Of a DNA stretch of 30,094 nt, positions 8,258 to 16,973 are shown piece by piece. This DNA comes from Chloroflexota bacterium. GTDB taxonomy: Bacteria; Chloroflexota; FW602-bin22; JACPRP01. The notes under the pieces were generated by a model that saw nothing but the letters and a program-made list of their open reading frames with translations, did no database searches and was not told the DNA's origin. Every line of letters starts with the position of its first letter. Positions within the stretch are counted from its first letter, which is position 1. Where the stretch lies: positions 1 through 30,094 of the forward strand of contig JACQUC010000003.1 of assembly GCA_016210495.1 (NCBI GenBank), read 5' to 3'. The position numbers and the translations under genes were made by a program.

Positions 8258-8286
8258 TTGACAAGGATTCGGCCTGGGCTTAAAAT
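8258..8286 (+). promoter_or_regulatory. Strong sigma-70-like promoter of the molybdoenzyme operon
   Basis: TTGACA at 8258-8263, a 17-base spacer and TAAAAT at 8281-8286 match the consensus closely. The start of transcription would be near 8293, giving a leader of about 140 bases before the MoaD-like gene at 8434. Confidence 0.8.
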
Positions 8287-8433
8287 GTGTGCATCCCGTC
8301 GGGAATGATCAAAACGAGCCTGAGGCCCGCTTGCGCGCGGTGGCCAGTATACGTGTTGTATGCAAGATGGGCTCTTCGGGCGCCTGCTTTTGTCCGGGGC
8401 ACCATCGCCTACAGACTCGGGGGTTGCCTTACG

Positions 8434-8730
8434 GTGTCAAACACAATCGTTAAAGTTTGTTTCCTCGGTGAGCTCAGAAGCGTGGCGGGCCGACGTGCTA
8501 TGGACGTTCCGGTTGCCCCAGGCGCAACGATACATACGCTCCTGCAACACTTGTGTGAAAAGCTGGGGGAACCTTTCGCACGGGAGGTCTTCGATGCCAA
8601 CGGCAACCTCTTCCATCATTTGAGTATCTTTGTCAACGACAGGGGCCTCGATGGTGATCGACGCCTGGAAGCGACGCTTTACGGCGGCGAGGTAGACTTG
8701 TTGATTCTGCCCGTATTCGAGGGGGGCTGA
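8434..8730 (+). CDS. MoaD/ThiS-family sulfur carrier protein
   Basis: A 98-residue beta-grasp protein that ends in an exposed Gly-Gly (VFEGG), as needed for adenylation and thiocarboxylation in molybdopterin, thiamine or cysteine synthesis. The central HLSIFVND segment and the acidic GGEVDLLILPVF end are typical of the family. GTG 8434 is taken as start because the longer frame from 8287 would lie at or before the predicted transcription start; GGGGG at 8418-8423 is a weak ribosome site. It is the first gene of the molybdoenzyme operon, which suggests a role in making the molybdopterin cofactor, or in sulfur transfer to that enzyme. Confidence 0.8.
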   Translation: MSNTIVKVCFLGELRSVAGRRAMDVPVAPGATIHTLLQHLCEKLGEPFAREVFDANGNLFHHLSIFVNDRGLDGDRRLEATLYGGEVDLLILPVFEGG

Positions 8731-8835
8731 AGGCCAGACAGCGTCCGGTGCGGCAGTCGTCGCTGGGTGGCACGTGTCTGCGTCCAAACCGCTCGATCAG
8801 ATGGTACTGGCCAAACGCACGAGGAGGAACCTTAT

Positions 8836-11406
8836 ATGGCCGAAAGGTGGGTGTCGACCACCTGTGATAGGTGCTACGTGGGTTGTGGCATCAGGGTTCG
8901 TGTCGTCGACGAGGTCGTTGTCGGCATGGAGGGTGATCCGAACAACCCACTGAATAGGGGTCGCATGTGTGCCAAAGGCAAGGCCGGGGTGATGGCGCAC
9001 TACAACCCCAATCGGCTCCGCACGCCGTTGAAGCGCACCAACCCCGCCAAGGGCATCGGCGTCGATCCCAAATGGCAGGAGATCTCCTATGCGGAGGCCA
9101 TCAGCACCATTGTGGCCAAGCTGAGCCAGGTTCGCGATGAGCCGCGCAAGCTTCACGTCTTCTGCTGGGGCTACGACTGCGATCTGCAAGCCCTCGGCAC
9201 GGCCTTCGGCACCCCCCACGTTCAGTACGCCGGCAACCACGAGTGCGGCAAATCGATCCACGTGATAGAGCATATGGCGGGAGGCGGCTTTCACCAGCAG
9301 GTGGACCTCCACTACTGCAACTATTGCCTGTACGTGGGGACTCAAGCGGCCATCTCCTCCAGGGCTGCCTACACGCACATCGCCCGTGACCTGGCCGAGG
9401 CTCGCGCACGAGGAATGAGGCTGGTGGTCGTCGATCCTGTTGGCAATCACGCCGCGGCCAAGGCTGATGAGTGGATCCCGATCCGGCCAGGCACGGACGC
9501 GGCCCTGGCTCTGGCGATGCTCAACGTCTTGCTCAATGACCTGGGCATTTACGACGCCGACTTCATAAAGAAGGGGACGAACGGCTCCTACCTCGTGGGA
9601 GACGACGGGCGATTTGTTCGCGACGCGGCCTCGGGAAAGCCGTTGGTCTTCGACGCGCTGGACGGCGCGGCCAAAGTGTACGACGACCCGACTGTAAGGG
9701 ATGCCGCCCTCGAAGGTACCTTCGACATGCGGGGACACCGCGCAACACCTGCCTTCGCTCTGTTAAAAAAGCACGTGGCGACCTACACGCCCGAGCTCGC
9801 CGCCGAGATCACTACCATCCCCGCGTCCACTATCGCCAGAATCGCCCGCGAGTTCGGTGCCGCCGCTCAAATCGGCAGCACCATCGTCCTCGACGGGAAG
9901 CAATACCCCTTCAGACCGGCGGCGCTGGACTGGGCGCGAGGACCGCAAGGGCACAAGCACGGGTTTCATCACTCCTGGGCGTTGAAGCTCATCAATATCC
10001 TGATGGGTAATGTCAATGTGCCGGGCGGGATCATTAGCACCGGCACTATGGGCAAGAACCCGTTGCCCTGGGGGCCCGAGGGCGGGGTAGACGGTATGTT
10101 GACGCACGCGGGAACGCCTCCCCTTGCCAACGTTCGCCTGCCCTCGTCGTTCCCTGGCAGGACGCCCAGCCGTCCGAAGAGAATGGACGCCATCGAGCTT
10201 TTCCCGCTGGCTCCCAGCGCCACCGCCGTTTTTCCGCTGGTAGGCCATGCCCCCGAAAAGTTCGGCCTCGATTACCGCATCCAGGTTGCCATGCACAATC
10301 CTGCCAACCTCATCCTCACCTGTTACGGGGATGTGGCTATGGCGGAGAAGTTCTATGGGTCCATACCTTTCGTGTTTGGCTACGCCCTCGAGCTCAACGA
10401 AACCAACGAGGCTTTCGACGACATCGTCCTCCCGGTGCCCAGCTACCTTGAAAGGCAGGACGCCGGAGAAGGGACAATCTTCGAGGGAGTGTACGCGATC
10501 CTCTCCCCCGTTGGCCAGGATGACTGGTTTTATCAGCTCCGACAGAAAGTTGTGGAGCCACCCAACGGCACAATACACCCCTATGAGGTAGCGGCTGAGA
10601 TCGCCAAACGTGTGGGCATTCTTGCCGAGTTCAACAAAGTCAAGAACCATCTGCTGTGGTTCCGTGAGCCTTACTTCTTGCAGCCCGATCGAAAGTACTC
10701 TCTGGACGAAGTACACGATCGACTGCTGAGGTCGATATTCGGGCCTGAGCGGGGCCTGGAGTGGGTTAAGCAGCAGGGCGTCGTGCGCTACCGCCGCGAT
10801 GCCGAGGAAGCCTATCCCGGGCCCTATATGGTGGCCGAGGGGATGAGACTGCCCATCTACCTGGAGCACTTCCCTCAAAAGGCAGAGGAGCTCAGCGCAG
10901 TGGTGCAGGAGATGGGACTCGAATGGGATTTCTCCGACTACAAGGCGCTACCCGAATGGTTACCCTGCGATGCATTCCACGCGAGGGGCAAGGACGGCTA
11001 CGATTTTGTCGGCGTACACTACAAGCTTCCTTTTTCGTATGGGGCCTACGGTAATGAGAACCCCTGGATCAACGAGATTTGCGAGCGCACGCCTTACACA
11101 TATCCGGTCTTGGTCAACGAAGATGTCGCTAAGCGCAAGGGCCTTCGCGATGGGGACCAGGTCTGGCTGGAGACACCGGTGCGCAAGGTAAAGGCCATCG
11201 CCAAGCTCACGCAGTGTGTGCATCCGGAGGTAGTGGCCATCGCCGGGCATTTCGGCCATTGGGCCGCAGGGATGCCCATCTCGCGTGGCAAAGGCGTGGC
11301 CTTCAATCCCCTTTTGCCGAACGACCTGGAGAACATCGACAAGATCTCCACCGCTCTCGACAACTGCGCCCTGGTCAGGATCACAAAGGTGGAGAAGGGA
11401 CGATGA
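8836..11406 (+). CDS. Molybdopterin oxidoreductase catalytic subunit (DMSO reductase family, PsrA/SoeA-like)
   Basis: The 856-residue protein is a DMSO-reductase-family enzyme. It begins with an N-terminal [4Fe-4S] motif C10-x2-C13-x3-C17-x27-C45 and has a C-terminal dinucleotide-binding domain from about residue 720. Cys137 in GNHECGKS is the likely molybdenum ligand. ATG 8836 follows GAGGAGG at 8820-8826. There is no twin-arginine signal: the cluster motif starts at residue 10, so the enzyme should stay in the cytoplasm. With the four-cluster subunit and NrfD behind it, the set resembles cytoplasmic sulfite-oxidising SoeABC more than periplasmic polysulfide or thiosulfate reductase. That substrate assignment is inference, supported by the sulfur genes downstream; arsenic, selenium or organic substrates remain possible. 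Confidence 0.88.
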   Translation: MAERWVSTTCDRCYVGCGIRVRVVDEVVVGMEGDPNNPLNRGRMCAKGKAGVMAHYNPNRLRTPLKRTNPAKGIGVDPKWQEISYAEAISTIVAKLSQVRDEPRKLHVFCWGYDCDLQALGTAFGTPHVQYAGNHECGKSIHVIEHMAGGGFHQQVDLHYCNYCLYVGTQAAISSRAAYTHIARDLAEARARGMRLVVVDPVGNHAAAKADEWIPIRPGTDAALALAMLNVLLNDLGIYDADFIKKGTNGSYLVGDDGRFVRDAASGKPLVFDALDGAAKVYDDPTVRDAALEGTFDMRGHRATPAFALLKKHVATYTPELAAEITTIPASTIARIAREFGAAAQIGSTIVLDGKQYPFRPAALDWARGPQGHKHGFHHSWALKLINILMGNVNVPGGIISTGTMGKNPLPWGPEGGVDGMLTHAGTPPLANVRLPSSFPGRTPSRPKRMDAIELFPLAPSATAVFPLVGHAPEKFGLDYRIQVAMHNPANLILTCYGDVAMAEKFYGSIPFVFGYALELNETNEAFDDIVLPVPSYLERQDAGEGTIFEGVYAILSPVGQDDWFYQLRQKVVEPPNGTIHPYEVAAEIAKRVGILAEFNKVKNHLLWFREPYFLQPDRKYSLDEVHDRLLRSIFGPERGLEWVKQQGVVRYRRDAEEAYPGPYMVAEGMRLPIYLEHFPQKAEELSAVVQEMGLEWDFSDYKALPEWLPCDAFHARGKDGYDFVGVHYKLPFSYGAYGNENPWINEICERTPYTYPVLVNEDVAKRKGLRDGDQVWLETPVRKVKAIAKLTQCVHPEVVAIAGHFGHWAAGMPISRGKGVAFNPLLPNDLENIDKISTALDNCALVRITKVEKGR

Positions 11407-12002
11407 GACGGGGAATGGTCATAGATCTGAAGCGCTGCATCGGCTGCCATGCCTGCACTATCGCCTGCAAGCTGGAGAATGCCACGCCCCCAGGTGTCTT
11501 CTACGCCCGTGTGCTGGAGATGGAAACTGGCAAGTACCCTCTGGCCAAAAGGGTATTCTTGCCGGTGCTGTGCAATCACTGTCAGGATCCACCTTGTTTG
11601 CGTGCCTGCCCTTCCGGAGCTACGACCCAAGGCGCCGATGGCACCGTGCTGGTGGACCAGGACAAGTGCATCGGCTGCAAGGCCTGTGTCGAGGCCTGTC
11701 CGTATGAGGCGCGGTTCTTCCTGGAAGAGATACGCGGCTACTACGGGGATGAACTAACGCCATTCGAGAAGGTGGGCTACCGGAAGCATCAGAAGGGAAC
11801 TGTCGCGAAGTGCAACTTCTGTGCAGAGAGGACGGCGAGCGGTTTGGAGCCGGCGTGCGTGCAGACCTGCCCTGCTGTGGCACGGGTGTTTGGCGATCTG
11901 GAAGACCCACTCAGCGAGGCTTCACGGCTGATCAGAGAGCGAAGCTGTATCCAGTTACGGCCGGAGCAAGGGACTCTGCCGTCGGTATACTACATCCCAT
12001 AG
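11403..12002 (+). CDS. Four-cluster ferredoxin subunit (DmsB/PsrB/SoeB type)
   Basis: A 199-residue electron-transfer subunit. Its ATG overlaps the TGA of the catalytic subunit (ATGA at 11403-11406), so the two are translationally coupled. Cysteine groups occur in four sets: CIGCHACTIAC near the N-terminus, CNHCQDPPCLRAC, CIGCKACVEAC and CNFCAERTASGLEPACVQTC, the pattern for four [4Fe-4S] clusters. It should pass electrons between the molybdenum subunit and the NrfD membrane subunit. No signal peptide is present. Confidence 0.93.
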   Translation: MRRGMVIDLKRCIGCHACTIACKLENATPPGVFYARVLEMETGKYPLAKRVFLPVLCNHCQDPPCLRACPSGATTQGADGTVLVDQDKCIGCKACVEACPYEARFFLEEIRGYYGDELTPFEKVGYRKHQKGTVAKCNFCAERTASGLEPACVQTCPAVARVFGDLEDPLSEASRLIRERSCIQLRPEQGTLPSVYYIP

Positions 12003-12016
12003 GGAGGCAAGGCAGG

Positions 12017-12892
12017 ATGGTGGGCCAGTTCACCATAGGTTTCAAGCCGCAGCGGTTGTGGACCACCCTAGCGGCAATAGACTTCTTCCTCGGCGGGACT
12101 GGTGCGGGGGCCTTTCTGATGGCGGTGTATCTTGGGATTGGGGAAGGCACGACCGTTGGGCTGGTGGCCGTAGCCCTGGGGGCCATAGCGCTGCTGGCCG
12201 ATCTAGGGAGGCCAGAGCGATTCTGGCGGGCAGGATCAAAAGTGTTGGTTTCGTGGATCAGTCGCGGGGTAGCCTGCACGACGGTATTCATGGTGTTTGG
12301 CGTGCTGTACGTGGTGCCGGATTGGGTCGGTGGCTTGCCCTGGAGCAGAGGGAACTTCGTAGGGCAAGGCATCGGCGTCATCGCGGCGATGGGTGCGGTG
12401 GGGGTGATGATGTACACCGGATTCCTGCTGTCACACTCGCCCTCGATACCGTTCTGGAACACGACGCTGCTACCATTGCTATTTGCCTCTTCGGCCTTGG
12501 CCAGCGGGGCAGCGGCGCTGTTCGTGATGTTACCGGTGGTAGATGGGCGGGCGCTGGACGTCAAATCGATGGAGGTGATGGGTATCGGGCTGCTGGCTAC
12601 GAATGTTGTCTTCCTGTGGGTATACGTGCTGAACATGTATTCGTCCACGATAGCGGCGAAGGCTTCGGTGCGGCTGTTGGTGCGAGGCAATCTTGCCGTA
12701 CCTTTCCTGCTGGGAGTAACGGTTGTCGGCCAGATCATCCCCCTGCTTCTGACGACCTACGCGTATTTGGCCGGCGACGTATTTGCGACCCCTCGTCTGC
12801 TACTGCCGCTCGCCGGCGTTCTGGCTCTCATAGGCGGCTACCTGTTCCGGCGCTGCATGCTCAAGGCCGGCCTCTACGCTCCGGTTCTCTGA
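12017..12892 (+). CDS. NrfD/PsrC-type membrane subunit
   Basis: This 291-residue protein has about eight hydrophobic helices and the family marks GGTGAGAF in helix 1 and the DLGRPERFW loop. NrfD-type subunits anchor molybdenum complexes and exchange electrons with (mena)quinone without haem. ATG 12017 lies 14 bases after the ferredoxin stop with GGGAGG and GGCAGG upstream. It completes a three-subunit complex with the two genes before it. Confidence 0.9.
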   Translation: MVGQFTIGFKPQRLWTTLAAIDFFLGGTGAGAFLMAVYLGIGEGTTVGLVAVALGAIALLADLGRPERFWRAGSKVLVSWISRGVACTTVFMVFGVLYVVPDWVGGLPWSRGNFVGQGIGVIAAMGAVGVMMYTGFLLSHSPSIPFWNTTLLPLLFASSALASGAAALFVMLPVVDGRALDVKSMEVMGIGLLATNVVFLWVYVLNMYSSTIAAKASVRLLVRGNLAVPFLLGVTVVGQIIPLLLTTYAYLAGDVFATPRLLLPLAGVLALIGGYLFRRCMLKAGLYAPVL

Positions 12893-12893
12893 C

Positions 12894-12934
12894 GCAGTCC
12901 CGCGTTTCTCGTGTGGGCAAACCTGCGAGACTGC
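12894..12934 (+). other. Intercistronic hairpin after the NrfD gene
   Basis: GCAGTCCCGC (12894-12903) pairs with GCGAGACTGC (12925-12934) with one mismatch around a 21-base loop, just after the NrfD stop. There is no T-run. It may protect or process the upstream mRNA, or lower expression of the next gene. TGGGCAAACCTG and TGGGCAACCCTG also repeat directly at 12914 and 12943. Confidence 0.4.
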
Positions 12935-12993
12935 GCTGTTGGTGGGCAACCCTGTGTGGTCGCCCCGTCACCGCTAATAACGAGGAGGGAGAA

Positions 12994-14202
12994 ATGAATC
13001 GGTATCTGTCACCGCGAACACTTGGTGTCATCGCAGTCACTCTGGCTCTGTCGTTTCTAGTCGCCTGCGCGGCTGCTCCCACGCCAACGCCCGCACCGCC
13101 GCCCACCAAGGCGCCGACTGAGCCCGCAAAGCCTGCAGCGGCAGCGACCCCGGTTCCAGCCCCGGCGACGCCGGTCCCGGCTGCCACCAAGCCAGCCGCC
13201 GCGGCGCCAAAGCCGACGCAGGCCGCCAAAGCCGCGCCGGCGGCAACGGTGAAGCTTAGCGTAGACCCCGTGGGCAAATCCTCCGATGCCGGGTTGTACA
13301 TCGCGCTGGAGAAGGGCTACTTCAAGGAGCAGAATATCACCATCGAGCTCAAACCGGTCGCCGGAACCGCCGAGAGGCTCCAGATGCTGGCCATTGGCGA
13401 AGCTGATGTCGGCGGCGGCAGCCCCGGGCCTGGCATATACAATGCCATACTCAGAGGCATTCCTTTGAAGCTGGCTGCCGAAAAAGGGAGTAATCCCCCC
13501 GGCCAGGGCTTCATTTCGTTTGTGATCAGGAAGGACCTTTTCGATCAGGGCGCCATCAAGGACCCCAAGGATCTCAAAGGCAGGAAAATAGGCATCACGG
13601 GTGCCAATGCGGGAGCCACCGCCTTGATCGATCTCGACATCCTTATGTCCAAAGCCGGGCTGACTTACAAAGACACCGAACCAGTCGATATGGTATTTGC
13701 CGACTTCGGGGCTGCCTTTGCTGGCAAATCCATCGACGTGGCTGCCCAAATCGAACCGCTGACGACCAAAGGGGTCGAACAGGGCCTTTTCGTGCGCTGG
13801 AAAGGTATTGACGAGATCAACCCCAATCACCAGGTGGCCGCGTTGATGTTTTCGTCGCAGTTTGCCAAAGATCGGGCGGATGTTGCGAAACGGTTTATGG
13901 TTGCCTACGTGAAAGGCGTGCGTGACTATAATGACGCCTTCGTGAAAAAGGACAGGAAGGCTCGCGACGAGGTCATCCCCGTGCTGATTAAGCATACCGA
14001 TATCAAACAGCAGGAGCTGTTTGACAAGATGGTGTTCCCCGGTTTGAATCCCGACGGCCACGTGAATACCCAGAGCCTTTCGCGTGACCTGGAATGGCTC
14101 CTTGCCAACGGCTTCATGCGCCAGGCCGTGGATCTCAAGGAGATCATCGACAACCAGTTCGCGGACTACGCAGTGCAGGTGCTTGGGCCATATAAGAAGT
14201 AG
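12994..14202 (+). CDS. ABC-type substrate-binding lipoprotein, SsuA/THI5 (NMT1) family
   Basis: The 402-residue precursor begins with a lipoprotein signal whose lipobox is LVAC, giving lipidated Cys25. A Pro/Ala/Thr-rich linker of about 58 residues follows, typical of Chloroflexota surface proteins. The mature domain (about 84-402) has the LYIALEKGYFKEQNI opening and the GEADVGGGSPG segment of SsuA/TauA/THI5-like binding proteins for sulfonates, nitrate or pyrimidine precursors. ATG 12994 follows GAGGAGG at 12982-12988. No permease or ATPase gene lies beside it, so it either serves a transporter encoded elsewhere or acts as a sensor. The link to the flavoprotein 18 bases downstream hints that its ligand is the substrate of that enzyme. 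Confidence 0.88.
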   Translation: MNRYLSPRTLGVIAVTLALSFLVACAAAPTPTPAPPPTKAPTEPAKPAAAATPVPAPATPVPAATKPAAAAPKPTQAAKAAPAATVKLSVDPVGKSSDAGLYIALEKGYFKEQNITIELKPVAGTAERLQMLAIGEADVGGGSPGPGIYNAILRGIPLKLAAEKGSNPPGQGFISFVIRKDLFDQGAIKDPKDLKGRKIGITGANAGATALIDLDILMSKAGLTYKDTEPVDMVFADFGAAFAGKSIDVAAQIEPLTTKGVEQGLFVRWKGIDEINPNHQVAALMFSSQFAKDRADVAKRFMVAYVKGVRDYNDAFVKKDRKARDEVIPVLIKHTDIKQQELFDKMVFPGLNPDGHVNTQSLSRDLEWLLANGFMRQAVDLKEIIDNQFADYAVQVLGPYKK

Positions 14203-14220
14203 GCGGGAAGGCAGTGTATC

Positions 14221-15936
14221 GTGGCTCAACAAGACTCTGACGTCGAGGTCAAATCCGACATACTGATTATCGGCGGTGGTATCGCCGGCATGTTTGCCGG
14301 CATCAAGGCCAGAGAGGCCAACCCAGAAGTCGACGTTCTCCTGGTCGACAAGGCCTATCCGGGTGCCAGCGGCTGCTCGGTCTTTGCCGCCGGCACCCTG
14401 CCAAACTGGCAGCCCGGCGAGGATTACGATAACTACGTCCGCGAAATCGTCGAGTACAACTCCGAGTACCTGATCGACCAGGACTACGTGGAGATCGCCG
14501 TCCGCGAGTCGTACGATCGCTTTCTCGATATGCTTTCCTACGGCGTGGAGTTCGTCCGCGACGACAAGGGGAGTGTCAAGCGCATCCCTACGTTGACCTC
14601 CGCTTATGGCCGATGCTCCATATTCAATGGCGGCCCCAATATGATGTGGCGGGTGCGCGCCGCCGCCAAGAAGCGCGGCGTGAGGATGCTGGACAGAATC
14701 GTGATTACCGACCTGTTGATTAGGGATGGAAGATGTGTCGGAGCCGTGGGGTTCCACGGCCGAACGGGCAGGTTCCACGTATTCGATGCCAAAGCCACCA
14801 TCTTGGCCGCTGGCACTATGTACTCCAACCGCGGGCAGATGGGCAGCGCCGGTGCCACGGGCGACGGCCCTGCCATTGCCTACCGTGCTGGCGTGGAGAT
14901 GCGCAATCTGGAGCAACTGGGCTATGCCAGCATCGGGCCCAAGGGCTTCAGCGGGATCCCGGGACTCCACGTTATCTTCGGCTCCGGTGGTATCCTGGTC
15001 AACGCCAGAGGCGAGCGCTTTATGGAAAAGTACAACCCCGCGCTGAAAGAGGAGGCCCGGCGCTCAGAAACGGGCCGGGCCATACTCACGGAATGGCGCG
15101 AGGGTCGTGGCCCCTGCTACTTAGACTGCACTCATCTTCCGTCACAATCCATCGACGACATCAAGCGCGCGCTGCCGCTGCTGACGCGCATGCTGGCCAC
15201 GCGCGGCCTCGACATCGCGCGCGACAAGCTCGAATGGATCCTTATGCCCTTCGGTTTTCTGCACACGGCGGGAGCCAGACTTCGGAGCGCGGGTGGCGAT
15301 GTCAACGTGGAAGGCCTCTGGGTGGTGGGCGCAAATGGGGACTACTGTGGCGGTGCTGACGGCACCCCCGTGTCCGCTCTGTCGGGTTCCTCGGTCCAAG
15401 CGGCACGCGCCGGCGCGAAAGCAGCCACGATTGTCGCCAAAAGTGCGCTGCCGGACGTCGAAAATGCCGAGGTACGGCGCCTTCGCGAGGATACTCTGGC
15501 GCCGTTGCACCGCCCGGCGCTGGCGGGTTTGGAGCCGGACCGCGTCTTTCGACGTGTGCTTGAGACGTCCTTCCGTTACATCAATATCCTCAAGAACGAA
15601 GACGGCTTGAAGACGGCACTGGACCGGTTCGCGGAGCTGCGGGAAGACCTGGCGAAAGTGGCGGCCACCGATCCCCACCAGCTAAAGAAGTACCACGACA
15701 TCAGAAACATGCTCCAGGTTGTCGACCTCAGCGCTCGCGCCTCGCTGCTGCGAACAGAAAGCCGCCAGTCACACTACCGTCTGGACTATCCCAAGCGGGA
15801 CGACGCCAACTGGCTGAAATGGATCCTTGTGAAGCGTGACGGCGAAGGGCCCCGCATCTGGACCGAGGACATACCTCTGAACAAGTGGAGGTACAGTCCG
15901 CTGGCGGGTCGGCAAGGCCAGGAGGTAACCCAGTGA
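14221..15936 (+). CDS. FAD-dependent fumarate reductase/AprA-like flavoprotein
   Basis: A 571-residue soluble flavoprotein. The ADP-binding GGGIAGMFAG motif is at about residues 18-27, a TGDGPAIAYRAG segment sits near residue 219, and the C-terminal GADGTPVSALSGSSVQAARAG region closes the FAD site. This is the architecture of fumarate reductase, L-aspartate oxidase and adenylylsulfate reductase alpha. Pairing with a small 2[4Fe-4S] protein directly downstream, and absence of a cytochrome subunit, favours an AprA-like arrangement, but it is shorter than typical AprA and I cannot confirm the AMP-sulfate pocket. GTG 14221 is preceded by GGGAAGG. It may oxidise or reduce the ligand of the binding protein upstream. 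Confidence 0.8.
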   Translation: MAQQDSDVEVKSDILIIGGGIAGMFAGIKAREANPEVDVLLVDKAYPGASGCSVFAAGTLPNWQPGEDYDNYVREIVEYNSEYLIDQDYVEIAVRESYDRFLDMLSYGVEFVRDDKGSVKRIPTLTSAYGRCSIFNGGPNMMWRVRAAAKKRGVRMLDRIVITDLLIRDGRCVGAVGFHGRTGRFHVFDAKATILAAGTMYSNRGQMGSAGATGDGPAIAYRAGVEMRNLEQLGYASIGPKGFSGIPGLHVIFGSGGILVNARGERFMEKYNPALKEEARRSETGRAILTEWREGRGPCYLDCTHLPSQSIDDIKRALPLLTRMLATRGLDIARDKLEWILMPFGFLHTAGARLRSAGGDVNVEGLWVVGANGDYCGGADGTPVSALSGSSVQAARAGAKAATIVAKSALPDVENAEVRRLREDTLAPLHRPALAGLEPDRVFRRVLETSFRYINILKNEDGLKTALDRFAELREDLAKVAATDPHQLKKYHDIRNMLQVVDLSARASLLRTESRQSHYRLDYPKRDDANWLKWILVKRDGEGPRIWTEDIPLNKWRYSPLAGRQGQEVTQ

Positions 15937-16214
15937 CCATCAAGCACATCGACGTCGACGCCTGTATCGCTTGCACCATCTGCTGGACTATCTGCCCCAA
16001 CGATGTGTTGCGGCCCGGACCGGACGGCATCCCTTACATCGCGTATGTCGAGGATTGCACGGCGTGCAAGCTCTGCGAAGATCGTTGTGCTATGAGCGCC
16101 ATTCAGGTGCAGCCCGGCGCCGCCGCCAAGGCGAACGAGGCTTTCGCTATGCGCCAGTATCTTATCGGCCTGGCCGTCAACTTTGGCAGCGCCACTGCGC
16201 CTGATGAAGTCTAA
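15933..16214 (+). CDS. 2[4Fe-4S] ferredoxin, partner of the flavoprotein
   Basis: A 93-residue bacterial-type ferredoxin with two C-x2-C-x2-C-x3-C motifs: CIACTICWTICP and CTACKLCEDRCA, where the usual Pro after the last Cys is Ala. GTG 15933 overlaps the TGA of the flavoprotein and has AGGAGG at 15920-15925, so the longer upstream frame is not used. The overlap suggests a fixed-ratio complex, as AprB with AprA. It would carry electrons to or from the flavin subunit in the cytoplasm. Confidence 0.88.
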   Translation: MTIKHIDVDACIACTICWTICPNDVLRPGPDGIPYIAYVEDCTACKLCEDRCAMSAIQVQPGAAAKANEAFAMRQYLIGLAVNFGSATAPDEV

Positions 16215-16950
16215 TCCCGCTTTGCCAGCTCTCGAAAGCCCTGCCGCCGACCCTCAGAAGGAAGCCCGCGTCCGCCGCATGTTCGCGGGCATCGCCCGGC
16301 GTTATGACCTTCTGAACACCGTTTTGACCGCCAGTCGGGACCGCCACTGGCGACGCTTCGCCGCCGACGCCGCCCGGTTGCGTGCCGACGACACCGCTCT
16401 CGACGTTTGCACGGGCACCGGGGAGATCGCCCTCGAGCTCGCCAGGCGCGTCGGCCCATCGGGCCGGGTGGTCGCGCTGGATTTCTGCGAGGATATGCTG
16501 GCGGTGGCAAGGGGCAAGTTGGGCGCTGTGGCTTGCGAGGGATACGTCGAGCTCGTGCTAGGCAATGCCGAGGGCTTGCCGTTCCCCGACGATTCCTTCG
16601 TCGCCACCACCAACGGCTTCGCGCTGCGCAACGTCGCCAGCATCGAGAGAACGTTGTGCGAGATGCGTCGGGTCACCTGGCCTGGAGGCAAGGTGGTCGC
16701 CCTGGAGATCGCGAAGCCTCAGATGCCAATAATCCGGCATCTGTACCGACCGTATTTCTACGGTCTCGTGCCTATCTTCGGCAGGCTCATCAGCGGCGAT
16801 ACAGGCGCCTACCGTTACCTCCCCGATTCCCTGACCAGGTTCCCGTCGCGCAAAGGGATACTCGATCTCTTCACCGCCGTCGGCCTGCGCAACCCCCGCT
16901 GCCACGATTTGACCTTGGGGATCGCCACGGTGTTTGTGGGGACGAAGTGA
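16204..16950 (+). CDS. UbiE/MenG-type demethylmenaquinone methyltransferase
   Basis: The 248-residue protein has the UbiE/MenG layout: RYDLLNTVLTASRDRHWRR near the start, the SAM-binding DVCTGTGEIALELA at about residues 65-78, and NAEGLPFPDDSF with NGFALRNV further on. It C-methylates demethylmenaquinone in the last step of menaquinone synthesis. ATG 16204 overlaps the ferredoxin stop by 11 bases, so translation is probably coupled. Its place at the end of an operon of quinone-linked redox subunits is sensible. Confidence 0.88.
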   Translation: MKSNPALPALESPAADPQKEARVRRMFAGIARRYDLLNTVLTASRDRHWRRFAADAARLRADDTALDVCTGTGEIALELARRVGPSGRVVALDFCEDMLAVARGKLGAVACEGYVELVLGNAEGLPFPDDSFVATTNGFALRNVASIERTLCEMRRVTWPGGKVVALEIAKPQMPIIRHLYRPYFYGLVPIFGRLISGDTGAYRYLPDSLTRFPSRKGILDLFTAVGLRNPRCHDLTLGIATVFVGTK

Positions 16951-16973
16951 GATCCAGAGCTTCGCAAAAACCC

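Noticed and set aside
8287..8433. Molybdenum cofactor riboswitch upstream of the molybdoenzyme operon
   Set aside because: The leader is structured, but I could not match the conserved core of the Moco RNA by eye; reported only as a structured leader.
12058..12993. N-terminal extension of the binding lipoprotein frame into the NrfD gene
   Set aside because: The extension is out of frame with NrfD and featureless; the lipoprotein signal with GAGGAGG upstream fixes the start at 12994.
13057..14970. 637-codon minus-strand open frame
   Set aside because: It is the antisense shadow of the binding lipoprotein and flavoprotein genes, which have clear motifs, ribosome sites and codon bias; the frame itself shows no domain.
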